Part shown: in pieces, positions 39,101 through 51,637 of the stretch | How the letters are laid out: the number at the start of each line of letters is the position of its first letter | Numbering within the stretch: the stretch's first letter is position 1 | Assembly: GCA_008330645.1 (NCBI GenBank) | Contig: VLTN01000006.1 | Location: 496,001 to 560,000 of the forward strand | DNA length: 64,000 bases | Origin: Cafeteria roenbergensis | Lineage: Eukaryota > Sar > Bigyra > Bicosoecida > Cafeteriaceae | Direction: 5' to 3' | Program-made: the position numbers and the translations under genes | The notes under the pieces: model-generated | The model's input: the letters and a program-made list of their open reading frames with translations, nothing else | What the model was told of the DNA's origin: nothing | Database searches by the model: none

Positions 39101-40985
39101 TCGCTCCCTCGACCTCGCCGTTTCTGACGAATTGGCAGAGCTGGACGAAGAGGAGCCAGGCTTTCTGCTGCAGGCATGCATCTCCCTCGACGCTGTGTGG
39201 GCGGTCGAAGGAATGGTGGGGTCTGCCGCCCACATGGAAGTTGCGCACGTGGCCCCACTGTCTCGACGATGCGATGCCATTCTGCGGATGGCCGAGCCGC
39301 TTGCGACGCCAGTGCTTCTCTCCGAAGCCTTCAGGAACCTTCTCTCGCCAGTCTCCCAGCGCAGGTGCCGATTGGTCGACGTCGTCCCAATGGCCAGCAG
39401 CGTGCCTTGTCCGAACATGGCACAGCCTGTCGACTCCGACACCGCACCTTGCCTCGTATTTGCTTGCGACGTGTGGTTGTGGCAAAACCAGGCCATTCCA
39501 GACCAGCCGCTGATGCCGCTGAGCGTCTTTCTGGAGGGCAGGTTTGACCCTGACGGCCTGAATCGCGACCGTGTGGCAGTCGAGCACCACGCCTTCCTGG
39601 TCTCCGTTGTGGGCAGCGCAGACATCATCGAGCACAACATCGTGCCCAAGCAGGACGCTGCCAATGCGATTGAGTCAGACCGCCACCTACGAGCTGTGCT
39701 GGCGCCTTACAGCGCGGAGTGGCTCGAGGGCCAGCAGAAGGCCATGAACGCTCTTGTGCTGGGCAAATGGAAGGAGGCGCGGGAGCGGCTGCTCGAGGCC
39801 GCCACGAAGCGAGTCTCTCGTTTCGGCGCGGTGGTTGCAGACGGTCCAGCAGCACGCCTACTGCTGCGACTCCGCAAGCGAACGTCGTTGTTGGCCAAGG
39901 ACCATTCCAGCCGCAAGCCCCCGAGTCGGGTGCTGCGGCGGGAGCAATCTGGGATGCTTGGAATCCACACGATGGCCCCCAGTCCGCTCGCTGGGACAGC
40001 CGCCAGAGCCGCGCGCGCTTCGGGTCCCGACGGATTGAAGGCGCCATCAGAGCGCAGCGCAAGGTCGCTCGCGGGGCTTCAGCCAGCTTCTGGGCACGTC
40101 GGCAACATCGCTGGGGAAGCGGAAGACCGCGTCCCTAGCGCGATTAGCAGCCAGGGGTCCGAAAGCGAGGGCGACGCGGAAAGTGTCTCGAATGTGGACG
40201 CGCTGTTTGCAGTCCAGGGCGGGCTGGGCCAGTCCCAAGCGCGGTCTCTGGCACCATCGGCCTCGATGGCATCCCAGAGGAGTCGCCTGTCAGAGCGAGC
40301 GGACACGTTTTCTTCGATGCGGTCGTCTGGCACGGTCCAGAGGAGGCAGCCGCCCCCGCCTCCTCCTCGACGCCCTGCGCCGCCGAAGCGAAAGAGACCC
40401 AAGCCCCTTGAGCTCTTGGACGTCGAACTGCCCGAGGCATGCCCAGAAGTCAGCCCGATGAGCAAGCGGAGCTCGTTCCGGCTTGGTAGAGAGGTGTCGC
40501 CATCGGCAGACGGCGAGGTGCCGGGTGTGCTCACTTTGCTGCGAGCTGGATCGAGCATCTTCAGACGCGTTTCATCAGGGCGGCTTGTGCCATCTCCGGC
40601 ATCGTCCCAGGGTGGATTCGACAGCGGCCCGGACGTGGGCTTCGACGATGCAAACGATGTCAGCCACGTGGTGGCGAAGGCAGCCCGGGAGGCGCGCCCT
40701 GCAAATGTGGCTGAAACGGACAGCGCAGGCCGCCAAGGTTTCCACGGTCAAGTCGGGCTCGGCCCTGAGCAAGTCGCGGCCGAGGAGGACAGCAGTGACT
40801 CACCCACTGGGAGCGCGAGCGAGCATGGCGCCGGTCCGGCGACGGCATGCGCAGCCGCGAGCACGCCGGCCCAAAGGCGGCTGGTGGGCGCGGCGACCCC
40901 CAGCCCTCAGTCCTCAACCAAGCGGCGACTGAAAAAGCTGGGCGCTCTGACCCTGCTTCGGCGGCAACGGCAAGGGCCGGTTTGA
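36162..40985 (+). CDS. Voltage-sensor membrane protein with degenerate nucleotide-cyclase domain
   Basis: A single exon of 1607 residues. Residues about 145-305 form a four-helix voltage sensor: S1 (GAVTFVTGWTLFALFG), S2 (FSYLFIICMGVFSLEMLV), S3 (FYFLLDFVAILSLL) and an S4 with a basic residue every third or fourth position (RITRLGARVGRLVRMVRLF). Two more spans (VVVLVLLVLLVLPFF, about 328; MLLTLFVSFILVAGSL, about 467) enclose an extracytosolic loop of about 120 residues. Then follow LKPIELLADFLD and TVKKLVTLLRLGFGPAGSVV, as in the protist voltage-sensor/cyclase family. A class III cyclase-like region is split in two: VRVIMMRVRIAGAE plus WGG to TPDGTTCTWTID (654-716), and CISLDAVWAVEGMVGS to PVLLSEAFRNLLSP (about 1006-1055), with a roughly 250-residue insert between. 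The first metal-binding Asp (normally CDIRxFT) is absent. Membrane signalling role; probably not an active cyclase. Confidence 0.8.
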   Translation: MPRRKPHAKHATFDENPPEEIDLGHRLASRLGRPVPQSRTTRGPDGGHVPAGTRAARAGTTGGANAASGDESSVDRGHHSSGLSASGLSGFVLGRTPSHESLAKQLHISARASSQRRLAGDSRSASTRGAQWQSRLAKLMASKGAVTFVTGWTLFALFGAEVRTLGFDAAAASAFSYLFIICMGVFSLEMLVNMLASTWCSSRRFEESRTNLLQRRCGISGYTCSFYFLLDFVAILSLLPEVPALYEPILGSASTSTSAATGGSTGLSVARAGRITRLGARVGRLVRMVRLFRLVKLYFLFRGRTLDKGEHQPRQSRIGIRLAQRTTRRVVVLVLLVLLVLPFFSDSSEDLTSGPAVAMLHQAASTRLQGWEVACASFTGQLGAWPPGAFVLEGESRPVRLFHLEFFPPLVNSTGDCARAENPELFSTLRSGLLDGEIQRIGLGDPARGPFTEAWFNIKPVARDDAFFSMLLTLFVSFILVAGSLQVTSDAQRLVLKPIELLADFLDRPALDSRGDITSKDNEGLFETKLLENTVKKLVTLLRLGFGPAGSVVAAKHLVAGSTGAAHATQGIRQAPSSWVGEGPLAALQATTLARPRVTFAPSSTRGRRLARDRLSRGDSHGALGGGVDPTNVHIDRDAQPAPLLLDPQVPGRAVRVIMMRVRIAGAERASSVLGDRWCVLLNRVLRIVHQHVLEWGGSPGPSTPDGTTCTWTIDDVDNRPCLFDASSGADKCLIAGEGLGYLEQRRAALGLPPAAIAPKEDHLPGASSALRSRIRTQQPTTFSQSLQDRPEDDKHANELVLSAAFRLPPPKHPPGYVVMAKNVERLEKEAVEGVLLALPKRDAPAPGSEAAAFAAAAAASSAPAPKPQPRAPVARVGPQASTRTVFSPKWMTSLQKQRNRWGGSIEEGAERVDITRPVAARDAPNVGGDRFGGGESGHSLHQRGQQRARVGQRDGLKAASSICADSALAAALAIVGSSNRSLDLAVSDELAELDEEEPGFLLQACISLDAVWAVEGMVGSAAHMEVAHVAPLSRRCDAILRMAEPLATPVLLSEAFRNLLSPVSQRRCRLVDVVPMASSVPCPNMAQPVDSDTAPCLVFACDVWLWQNQAIPDQPLMPLSVFLEGRFDPDGLNRDRVAVEHHAFLVSVVGSADIIEHNIVPKQDAANAIESDRHLRAVLAPYSAEWLEGQQKAMNALVLGKWKEARERLLEAATKRVSRFGAVVADGPAARLLLRLRKRTSLLAKDHSSRKPPSRVLRREQSGMLGIHTMAPSPLAGTAARAARASGPDGLKAPSERSARSLAGLQPASGHVGNIAGEAEDRVPSAISSQGSESEGDAESVSNVDALFAVQGGLGQSQARSLAPSASMASQRSRLSERADTFSSMRSSGTVQRRQPPPPPPRRPAPPKRKRPKPLELLDVELPEACPEVSPMSKRSSFRLGREVSPSADGEVPGVLTLLRAGSSIFRRVSSGRLVPSPASSQGGFDSGPDVGFDDANDVSHVVAKAAREARPANVAETDSAGRQGFHGQVGLGPEQVAAEEDSSDSPTGSASEHGAGPATACAAASTPAQRRLVGAATPSPQSSTKRRLKKLGALTLLRRQRQGPV

Positions 40986-41128
40986 GTGTGAGTGCAGTGA
41001 ACCAGAAAGGACAGAATGCGAAATTGCAGGCGCGGCACGCGCCGCCTGTCACGTGGCGGCTGCTCTCATAAAGCGACGCGTGCAGGCACAGTGCTCTGCT
41101 TCACCCATGCCCGTTGAATCATCAGACT

Positions 41129-44100
41129 TCAGAACCAAGCAGACGCGCCATCGGCATCATCGTCATGGTCAAGCCCTTCGCCCTCCGCGTCTGCCGACTG
41201 GGTTGCAAACACAGCGTCCGCAGGCTTGGCACGTTCCACGCGTGGACCTTGCTGCCCGAACAGCGCCTTGGCAGTCGATGCAGCGGGCAAGCCAAGGCGA
41301 GCCGAGCGAGAGTCCGCGCCGTCGCCCACAGTCCCAAACACCGAGGCCGGCTGAACAGGCGAGAAGAAGGCCGCGGCGTTCTCCTCCTCCTCCTGCGCGT
41401 CCTCGGGCTCGCCCGGGCTGGCGTGGAACGTGGCGGCGGCAGCGGGGGCAAGCTCCGCGGTCACAGTGGGACGCTGGACCGGAAGGCTCAGCGCGCCTTC
41501 CGGAATGGTGGGGGCAGGTGATTGAGCCGGCGGTCTGCTCACGGCCGGCTTGAACACCGCAGGCGGAGGGCCGCTCGCCGTTGCAGGTCTGGGGGGCTGC
41601 GGGTCTTGCGGTTCGGCTGCCACATGGGCTGCTCCTGGGTACAAAGCGCGGCGACCCCGCTTTGCCTTGCGCGTGGCGCCGTGCGCTGGGGCGAACATGG
41701 ACGTCGCGGTCGGAGGGGCAGACATCTTGGGCGGGCTTGCCGCAGGCAGCGCCGAGCCCGGCGGGGCGGCGGTCTGGCCGACGGGCCCGCGCGCCGGATC
41801 AGCCGATGGCTGGCCCGCAACCACCGCCTGAACCTGCACTGGCGGCGCTGTGCTGGACGAGAGAGAGCCGCCAAACATGGGCTTGGACTGGCTTGCGCCC
41901 TCTCGTGCTTGCGAGCCTTGCGTTGCCGCGGGCCCCTCGCTCTTTCCGACGAGGGAGGCAAGCACGCCTGCGTAGCCGCTCACAGCATCGATGAAACTGC
42001 TGTTTGCCCCGCCACCCACGTCGTCGTCGTCGTCCTCGTCAAATTCGTCCCCTCCTTGCCCATCCCCTGCTTCCGACAGGTCGCGGCCGCCACCAGCACC
42101 GCCGTTTGCGGCTGCAAGGGCGAGACCGCCGTGGCTTCCCCACGTGCTCAGGCCCGCGGACACAGCCGTGGCAAAGTCGTGCGCAGACGAGCCCTGGCCT
42201 TGCCTGTCAGCCGCTGGCGCAGGGGGGGCGGCGGGGGGAGCAGCTCGCGACTGCGAGTGGGACCGCTTGTCAGGTGACGGAGCAACGTCGCCGCCGAACA
42301 GCACAGAGACCAGCGTGGCCGAGAAGGAGGACTCGCCAGCCTCGGAGCCCACTGCCCGAGGCGGGCTTGCGGACTGATGGGCGTCGCCGAACATGCTGCT
42401 GGGTTCGTCAGCGTTCTGAGCACTTGAAAAGCCGTGGTCCGAAGCGTCAAGCGGAATCTCCTCCTCGTCCTGAAGCTGCTCGTGCTCGTCCGCTTGCGCC
42501 TGCTGGGCCCCGTCCGCCTGCAGCTGCTCTGCCTCGTCAGCAGCGTCGTGCCCCGTTGACCAGACGTGCTGGCTCTCTGCCACGCTACCCTGCTCGGGAG
42601 CGCCCTGGGCAAGGAGCGCGCCCCCGCGCGGCTGACCGGCGGAGAACATGCCGTGGCTCGGTGGCGCATCAGCAGCAGGCTCCCAACCCTGCGCGGGGGC
42701 CTCGGCTCCCATTCGACCGGCCGGCAGGATCTGGTCGGCGGTTGCAAGAGCGTCGCCAGTCGCTGGGTCGCTGTCCGGCTGCTCGGGCCAGTCCGAGTGG
42801 CCGCCGCTCCCGTCCTGGTACTCTGCCCAGCCGCCCGTGCCATGGTCTTGCCAGTCGGCACCGTGCTCTTCCGCCCAGACAGTGTCATGCCCAGCCGCGC
42901 CGCCCGACTGTGCGAACACGCGCGAGGCAGTGCTGGGCACAGCCCCGGCGTCCGGGGACTCGGGGGGAGACGCCGAGAAAAAGGCTGACGCCGGCGGAGG
43001 GCCGCTGGACGACACGTGCTCCGCGTGCGACTCCGGGGGAGGCCAGGCCGCGACGGGGGGCGCAGCGGAAGGCTGCCCAGGCAACGACGGGTCCGTTGGC
43101 TGCTGCGGCTGCGGCTGCGGCTGCGGTTCCGGCGGGGCCGCCGCGCTCGCCGTCTCCAGCGCAGTTCCTTGCATGTCGCGGAGCGGGGAGCCGTCACGAT
43201 GGTGGTCCCTTGGGCCGTCCTGGGTGTCGTCAGCATCATCGCCGTCGTCGAGGGCAGAGGCGAACAGGCCAGCGGCTCCGCTGCCGCTGCCGCCGACGTG
43301 CTGCGGCTGCTGCTGGTGTTGCTGGCCAAACAGAGCAGAGGCGTCAAACGAGGCGTCGCCAGCCATGCTCAGCTCAGCCAGCACCTCTGCCGATGAGCCT
43401 TGGTCCTCGGCAGCCTCGCCGAGACGCTCGGCAGTGAGGCGGCGGCAGGCGGCGGCCGCCTCCGCTCCCCCCAGGGACTGCACTGCCTCGTACGCGATGG
43501 ACAGCTCGACGTCCAAGGCCGCGCACAGCACCAGCAGGTCCTCGTGCTCCCCCCGAAGCACCTCCAGCTCCCTCCCCGAGTCGCCAGAGGGGGAGCGGGC
43601 CGTGGCAGCAGCAGCAGCAGCAGCAGCAGCATCGGCCTCGGCCGCTGCTGTGGCCAGGTCGCCCTGCAGACGCTCCACTTGCGCCTCTGCGCTGTCCCGC
43701 TCCAGCGCCGCCTGAGTTGCCTCCGCCTTGGCAGCGGCCAGCGCAGAGCTGGTCTCAAGGAGCTGTGCCCGCAAGTCGGCCTCGGCAGTGTGACTGGCAG
43801 CCACCTGCGCCTCCGCCTCCGCCAAGGCTCGCTTGGCGGCGGCGGCCGTAGCCTCGGCAGCGGCAGCGCGGCGAGAGGCAGCTGCGGCCTCCGCCTCGGC
43901 CTCCTCTGCCGCCACCTCGGCCGTCTCGCGCCGCGCTGCCTCGTCCTTGATTCGCGCACGCAGCCGCTCAACGCTCGCCTTGGCCGCCGCTGCCGCCTCT
44001 CGGGCAGAGCCGCTCACCCTGTCAAGCTCGCGACTGCCCGCCTCCTGCTGCTGGCGCAGCTGCTCCTTGGCCGCCGCAGCGCGGCCCTCTGCGGTACGGA

Positions 44101-47100
44101 GTTTCTCCGCAAGCTCTGCCAGCTGCTCACGAAGCCGTGACGTCGCCTCGTTGTCGCTGCGCGCTCCACGCACGGCGGCCTCCTGCTCCGCGGCCCGCCG
44201 CGCCTCATCGGCTTCGCGAAGCGCGGCCTCGAGCTCTGCCACGCGCTCTGACGCCGCTCGCAGTTGCTCCGCTGCCCGCCGCTCGGCAGCCTGCACCCGC
44301 GATTCCGCTTCGCGAGTCGCCTCGTCAGCCACTGCGGCTGCCTTGGCCCTCTCACGGTCCGCAGCCTTGTGGGTCTCGGCTCGCTCGTCCTCCAGCGCCT
44401 CCTGCAGCTTGCGAACCTGGCACTCCAGGCTGTCGCTGCGGCTCGCCGCCTCAGCGGCGGCGCGTCGGGCGGCAGCCACGTCCTCGTCGGTGGCGTGGGC
44501 GCCGGTGCGGAGCGACTCGGCCTCGGCGCGAGCCGCTGCGGCCTGGTCCCTAGCCTCGGCAGCGCTGGCACGCTCCGCCTCTGCCTCCTGCGCCGCCGCC
44601 TCAACGTCAGCAGCGCCGCGCTCTCTGGTCTCCTCAGCCTCTGCACGCGCCTCCTCAGCCTCCGCACGTGCCTCCTCGGCGGCTGCGCGCGCCTCCGCGG
44701 CCTCTGCACGCGCCTCCTCGGCGTCCTTGCGCGCGGCAGCAGCCGCCGCGTCGCTGGCCTCGGCCCGGCGGCTAGCATCGGCCACCTGCAGCTCCAGCTC
44801 CTCGATCTTGCCTGCGTCAGCTGAAGGCCCCATGTCGCCCCCGTCGAGCGAGGCTTCCAGGTCCGCCCGCAGCACAGCCACCTCCTGGGCGTGGGCGGCG
44901 CGCACGCGCTCCAGTTCATCCCTCACGGCTTGCACCGCCGCCTCTGCCTCTTCGGCTGACGGGCCGGCCTCCTGGGCGGAAGCAGCGGCCGCAGTGGCGG
45001 CCGCGGCCCGCTCTGCCGCTGCCGATGCGCTTGCTCTGAGGCCCTCTGCGTCGGCACGTGCTGCCTCCAGCGCCGCCTGGAGCTCCTTGACCTCGTCCTC
45101 TGCCGCCACGCGCCCCCGCTGCGCGTCGGCGAAGCTGCCTCGGATGGAGTCGTAGGCGAGTTTCAGCTCTGCCAGCGTCCCTGCGTCGCCGCCGCTCACG
45201 GCTCGGAGCGACTCCGCCTCCGCGTTGGCCGCCCGGGCAGCCGACTGGGCGTCCCTGAGCGAGGAGCTGGCGTCCTTCAGAGCCGCGCCGGCCTGGTCGG
45301 CCCTGCGGCCAGCGCGCTCCAGCTCGGCCTCCGCCTCCGCAACGGTGATGCGGCGTCCGCCGAACATGACGAGGGCCTGCGCCCCACCGTCCTGGCCCTG
45401 CGCGGCCTGTGGCGGTCCGCTGCCAGGCTGCGTGCGCCAGCCCGCGGCCGGCTGTGCTGCGCCCGCCGAGGCCGCCTCGGAGGCCGGCAGGCTGAGGATC
45501 TCCTTTGCGATCCGCCAGCGGGTCGCCCACGGCTCAGGCAGCGCCTCTTCGGCTGAGGCGCCTCCATCCCCCGCGGTGCCATCGGCGTCCGCAGAGTCGC
45601 TCATGGCGGCGTCTAGGAAGCCCTTGCGAATCCAGGCGCGCAGCTCTGCCGCCCTGGCCGCCGCGCTAGAGGACAGCAGGACGACCGTCGCTGGCCCAGG
45701 GGCCCGCGGTCCCGCGCGCTCGTCGCTGCCGGGAGCGGGGGGGACATAGAGCCGAACCGACGTCGCGGCGCTGCACCAGCGGACAGCCCTGCTGGCGCCC
45801 GCTGGCACCCCGCTGCTGTCTCCGGCGCCCTCTTCCCCCGGCCGCGGCAGAACCCACGCCACAGCAGGGTGGTCCGGCTCCGGAGGCGACGACGACGACG
45901 ACCGCGGGGGCTGTGTGGCGGCAAGGCGGAGGCACTGGTCGGCACCGGCCACTCCGACGGCGTCCAGCAGAGCTGAGCGGAGCTGTGCCGAGGCGTCGGA
46001 TCCCACGGCGCGGGCAATACCCGAGACGGCGGCCACTGCTGCCGCCGCCGCCACCCGGGCATGGGAGGGGAGGTCGTGGTGAACGACGCGGCGGGCGAAG
46101 GTGGCGGCTAGCGCGGCGTCTGCGCCGCTGCGAGCTGCCTCGATGGCCACGCTAGGGCAGGTTCCCGCCCAGGCCGCGACCAGCTCCGCCACTGACGCCA
46201 CGAGCACAGAGAGCGCCGGCGCGGTGTGCCCCGAGGTGGACAGGCTGGCGAGAGTGCCGACAAGCAGGGGCAGGAGCGCGGCGTCGGCGGAGCCGCGGCA
46301 CATGCCAAGCTGGCCGGGACGCGCGGCGCCCTTCGCGGCCAGGGCCTCGGCCAGCCCGCCCCCGGCCTCGACGCGGAGGCCCACGCGCAGCGCGAGCTGG
46401 CCGCACGCAGCTGAGGCGGAGAAGGCTCCCGCGAGGAGGCGGGAGGCGCGAGCGGCGACGGCGGCGAGGGCGGCGGCGGCGGGCCCGTCGCAGTCGCCCG
46501 CCACGTTTGTGAGGCGGCGCGAGGCGGTGACGAGGGCGGACGCGGCTGCCTGCAGGGCCGTGATGGGGGGAAGGGCGGCGGCGTCGTCGGCAGCGTCAGA
46601 GGGCGGCACGGGGGGCGGGGAGAGGATGTGGCTGACGGCTGTGGCCGGGCCGGCGTCGTCCACAGCGGTTTCGCGGCCGGTTCCCCGAGCCGATCCTTCG
46701 CGAGGCGTCGGGGACGAGGCGGGGAGGGCTGCCGGCCAGGCCACGGCTGCAGCCAGGGAGCACGCCGCGTCGGCCCAGGCCGGATCGGAGGCGCTGAGGC
46801 TCGTTCGCACGGCGAGGGAGGGGATGAGCAGGCGGCCCACCGCGGAGGCGGCCGCGGATCCCGCCGGGGCAAGCTCAAGCGCATCTGCAAGGGCCGCGGA
46901 GGCCGGGTCGACGGGCGCTGCCCCTAGCGAGTCGGTCGCGGCCTGAGGCAGCAGGAACGAGTGAGGGTCCACCCCCGTGGCCACGTCCCGCACGGCCGAC
47001 ATGGCGGCGGTGATCTGGGCGCGAGAGCCTCCGGCGCGCACCACCGCGGTCAGGACGGCTGCAGCGCGGGCCGCGATGGGGGCGGGGAGGCGGTTGGAGA

Positions 47101-48540
47101 AGGCCACGCGACCGAGCCCGTCCCAGAGGAGGGCTTCGGTGCCAATGGCTGCCGCCACGGCGGAGTCAGCAGCAGCGTTGGCGGCAGCAGTCGACGGGTC
47201 CACAGCCTCCTCGTCCTCGTCCTCGTCCTCGTCCTCTGTCCGGCTGCTGGCAGCAGCAGCACCGTTGCCAGCAGAGCTCGATTCGGCAGAGCCCGCCTTG
47301 CTGGCGTCGCTCTTCCGAGACCCAGCAACTGCCACCCTCGCCGCCGCTGGCGGCGCAGCTGCTGCGATTCCGCCGACCCCAGAGGCGGCCCCGGCGGCCC
47401 GATCGCGGGAGCGACCGTCGGGCGCGCCAGCCAGCGCCTCAAGGACTGCAAGGCCGGCAGAGGCCAGCTCCAGGGACCGCGGAGAGGCCTTTCCGATCTG
47501 AACGGCCGCGTCCAGGACGGCAAGCGCGTCGCGAAGTGGCTCTGCCGACTGAACGAAGAGCTTCCTTGTGATGGCGTTGCCGCCAAGGACGTTGGCGACG
47601 ATCTTGACCGCGTCCAGGGCGACGTCGAACCGGTGGGGGGGCACGACCGCGCCGGGCGCTCCGGACCCTGGCGCCGCGAATCGGCGCGCGAGGCGCCGAA
47701 CGGCGCCGGCCTCTCTGGCAGCGAGGCCCAGGAGGCGCGAGTGGCCGTCCTCAAAGGCGACGTAGGACTGGAGGTTGGACGACCCTCTGGTGAGGCTGCC
47801 CAGGAGGACCAGCACTTCGTTCCTGACCTCCTCCTTGCGGTCAGAGAGCCGGTCCAGCAGGCGCGACAGGCCCTGCTCGGTGCGGAGGAGGGCAGCGGAG
47901 GCCATGTCGGGCTTGGCGGCGTTGAGGGCCGCGAGGAGCTGCACGCAGAGGACGCGTGTCCAGGTGGCCTCGGAGGCCGCGAGGTCGAGGAGGGCGCCTG
48001 TGGCGGCGGGGTCGCCGAGGAATCGGGCGGCGTTGAGGCCGGCGGCCTCGCGCTGGGACGCGGCGTGCTCGGCGTCCGAGGGGCCGTCTTGGGAAGGGTC
48101 GACGAGGGCCAGCAGGGTCTCGAGAAGGGACTGCGCGACCTCGGGGTCGAGCTCCGGGCGCTTCAGCAGGCTGCAGAGCGAGTCCGTGCCCCGCTTGCCG
48201 AACAGCAGTCGGCGACGCTTCGCCATCGCCTGCGAACGCGCGCGGTCAGGGTCAAACATTGCGATCTGTGGCCAGCAGCTGCGGGGCTTGCCGCCGGCAG
48301 CGCGGCAGCGTGCTGTGGCGCGCCATGCAACCTGTGACAAGTGGCAGCGGCCGCCCCACCTGGGCGCGAGCGTGCGCCCACTCCCTGCCAATGCATCCGG
48401 GATCCGGCCTGGCTCACAAGCGCGTCCGTGAGAACCTCGAGCTGGTCCGTCACTGCGTCTGCTCCTTGGAGCTGCTCCGCGAGCAGCCTGACGCGAGGCT
48501 CATCGGCATCCGTGTCGTGCCCGCCAAACAGAAAGGACAT
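41129..48540 (-). CDS. USO1-like: p115/Uso1-like Golgi vesicle tether with long disordered tail
   Basis: Two exons, 48540-48418 and 48229-41129; the phase-0 intron starts GTGAGC and ends TTCGCAG; 2407 residues against about 960 (animal p115) or 1790 (yeast Uso1). p115/Uso1 is a coiled-coil tether that captures ER-derived vesicles at the Golgi with Rab1. Exon 1 has the family's N-terminal signature MSFLFGG. The armadillo head follows: LLDRLSDRKEEVRNEVLVLL, SNLQSYVAFEDGHSRLLGLA, and DAVKIVANVLGGNAITRKLF (about 160-270). A coiled coil of around 650 residues (about 1000-1650, Ala/Glu/Arg heptads) ends in GEHEDLLVLCAALDVELSIA, matching the EQxDLL motif near the end of p115 coiled coils. The last 750 residues are acidic and Gln/Pro/Ser-rich and probably disordered; p115 itself has only a short acidic tail. 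The splice recreates the expected N-terminus, which supports the model. Confidence 0.83.
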
Positions 48541-48894
48541 GCGCCGCGGAAGGGCCCCAGCAGGCTTCGTCCCCGACGCCTGGCGAGCTCTGGGCAGCCG
48601 CGCACTGGCCGCGCGCGCGGGGGCTCGGGTGAGGCTGGCTGGAGAGCCGAGCAAAGCAAACCGCTGGCTCTGCAGGTCGCGGCGCGCTCCGCCTCCGGCT
48701 CTCGCCTCGGCCCACCAGTCGCTCAGTCCCAGCGACTCAGGACAATGCGCGGGGCGTGCGTGCCATGTTCCAAGAGTGCGCGCAACGGCCTTGAGCGCTG
48801 GAAAACGTGCGCAGTTGACGAAACGGAACCAGGCCAGCAAACGCGCGATGCCGCACATGCAGCGGAACAACACAACGACACAATTGCAGCCAGT
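48541..48894. promoter_or_regulatory. Intergenic region between TTLL9-like and p115-like genes
   Basis: 354 bp upstream of the p115-like start and downstream of the TTLL9-like stop, both minus strand. It presumably holds the p115-like promoter. A less GC-rich patch is at about 48855-48890. No RNA gene or repeat seen. Confidence 0.4.
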
Positions 48895-51232
<2,338 letters not shown>

Positions 51233-51637
51233 GCCGGCACCGAGTGGCTGGCGGCCCTGGCGTCTCTGCGCAAGGCCTGGCTAGCTTCGAGTCTTGGGCC
51301 TCGGCCCAGCGGCCTTGTCTCTCGGCGCGTTGACAGGTGCTTGCACTTGCGATTCCAGTGGCTCTGCTCTGCTGCACGCCGGAGGCGACACCAGAGCTGT
51401 GCGGAGCCTCCGATCTGACTGGGCGGGGTGTCAGTGGCAGTCCTTGGACCAGACGACGACGGCGTCCGGCCACCATCACCAACCCTCGGCCACCCCCAGT
51501 GCGTTCGTTTTCTGAGACGATGGTTGGCCATTGGGTGCCCGGGCGAGCGTGCTCGCGCTGCTCCGCTGCCGCCTCGCTGGCACAAGTTGGGACTGTGAAG
51601 GATAGCCGAGCGCGCGCGGTTGCACACACACTGCTTG
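51233..51637. promoter_or_regulatory. Intergenic region upstream of the TTLL9-like gene
   Basis: 405 bp between the methyltransferase stop and the TTLL9-like start, both minus strand. It presumably contains the TTLL9 promoter. No repeat, RNA gene or coding exon recognised. Confidence 0.4.

Noticed and set aside
43833-45155. A 440-residue plus-strand frame rich in Ala/Ser
   Set aside because: It is antisense to the p115-like coiled coil; Glu/Ala/Arg codons read backwards give Ala/Ser codons without stops. No domain.
46961-48337. A 458-residue plus-strand frame near the p115 head
   Set aside because: Antisense to the armadillo region, Gly/Val/Arg-rich, no motif.
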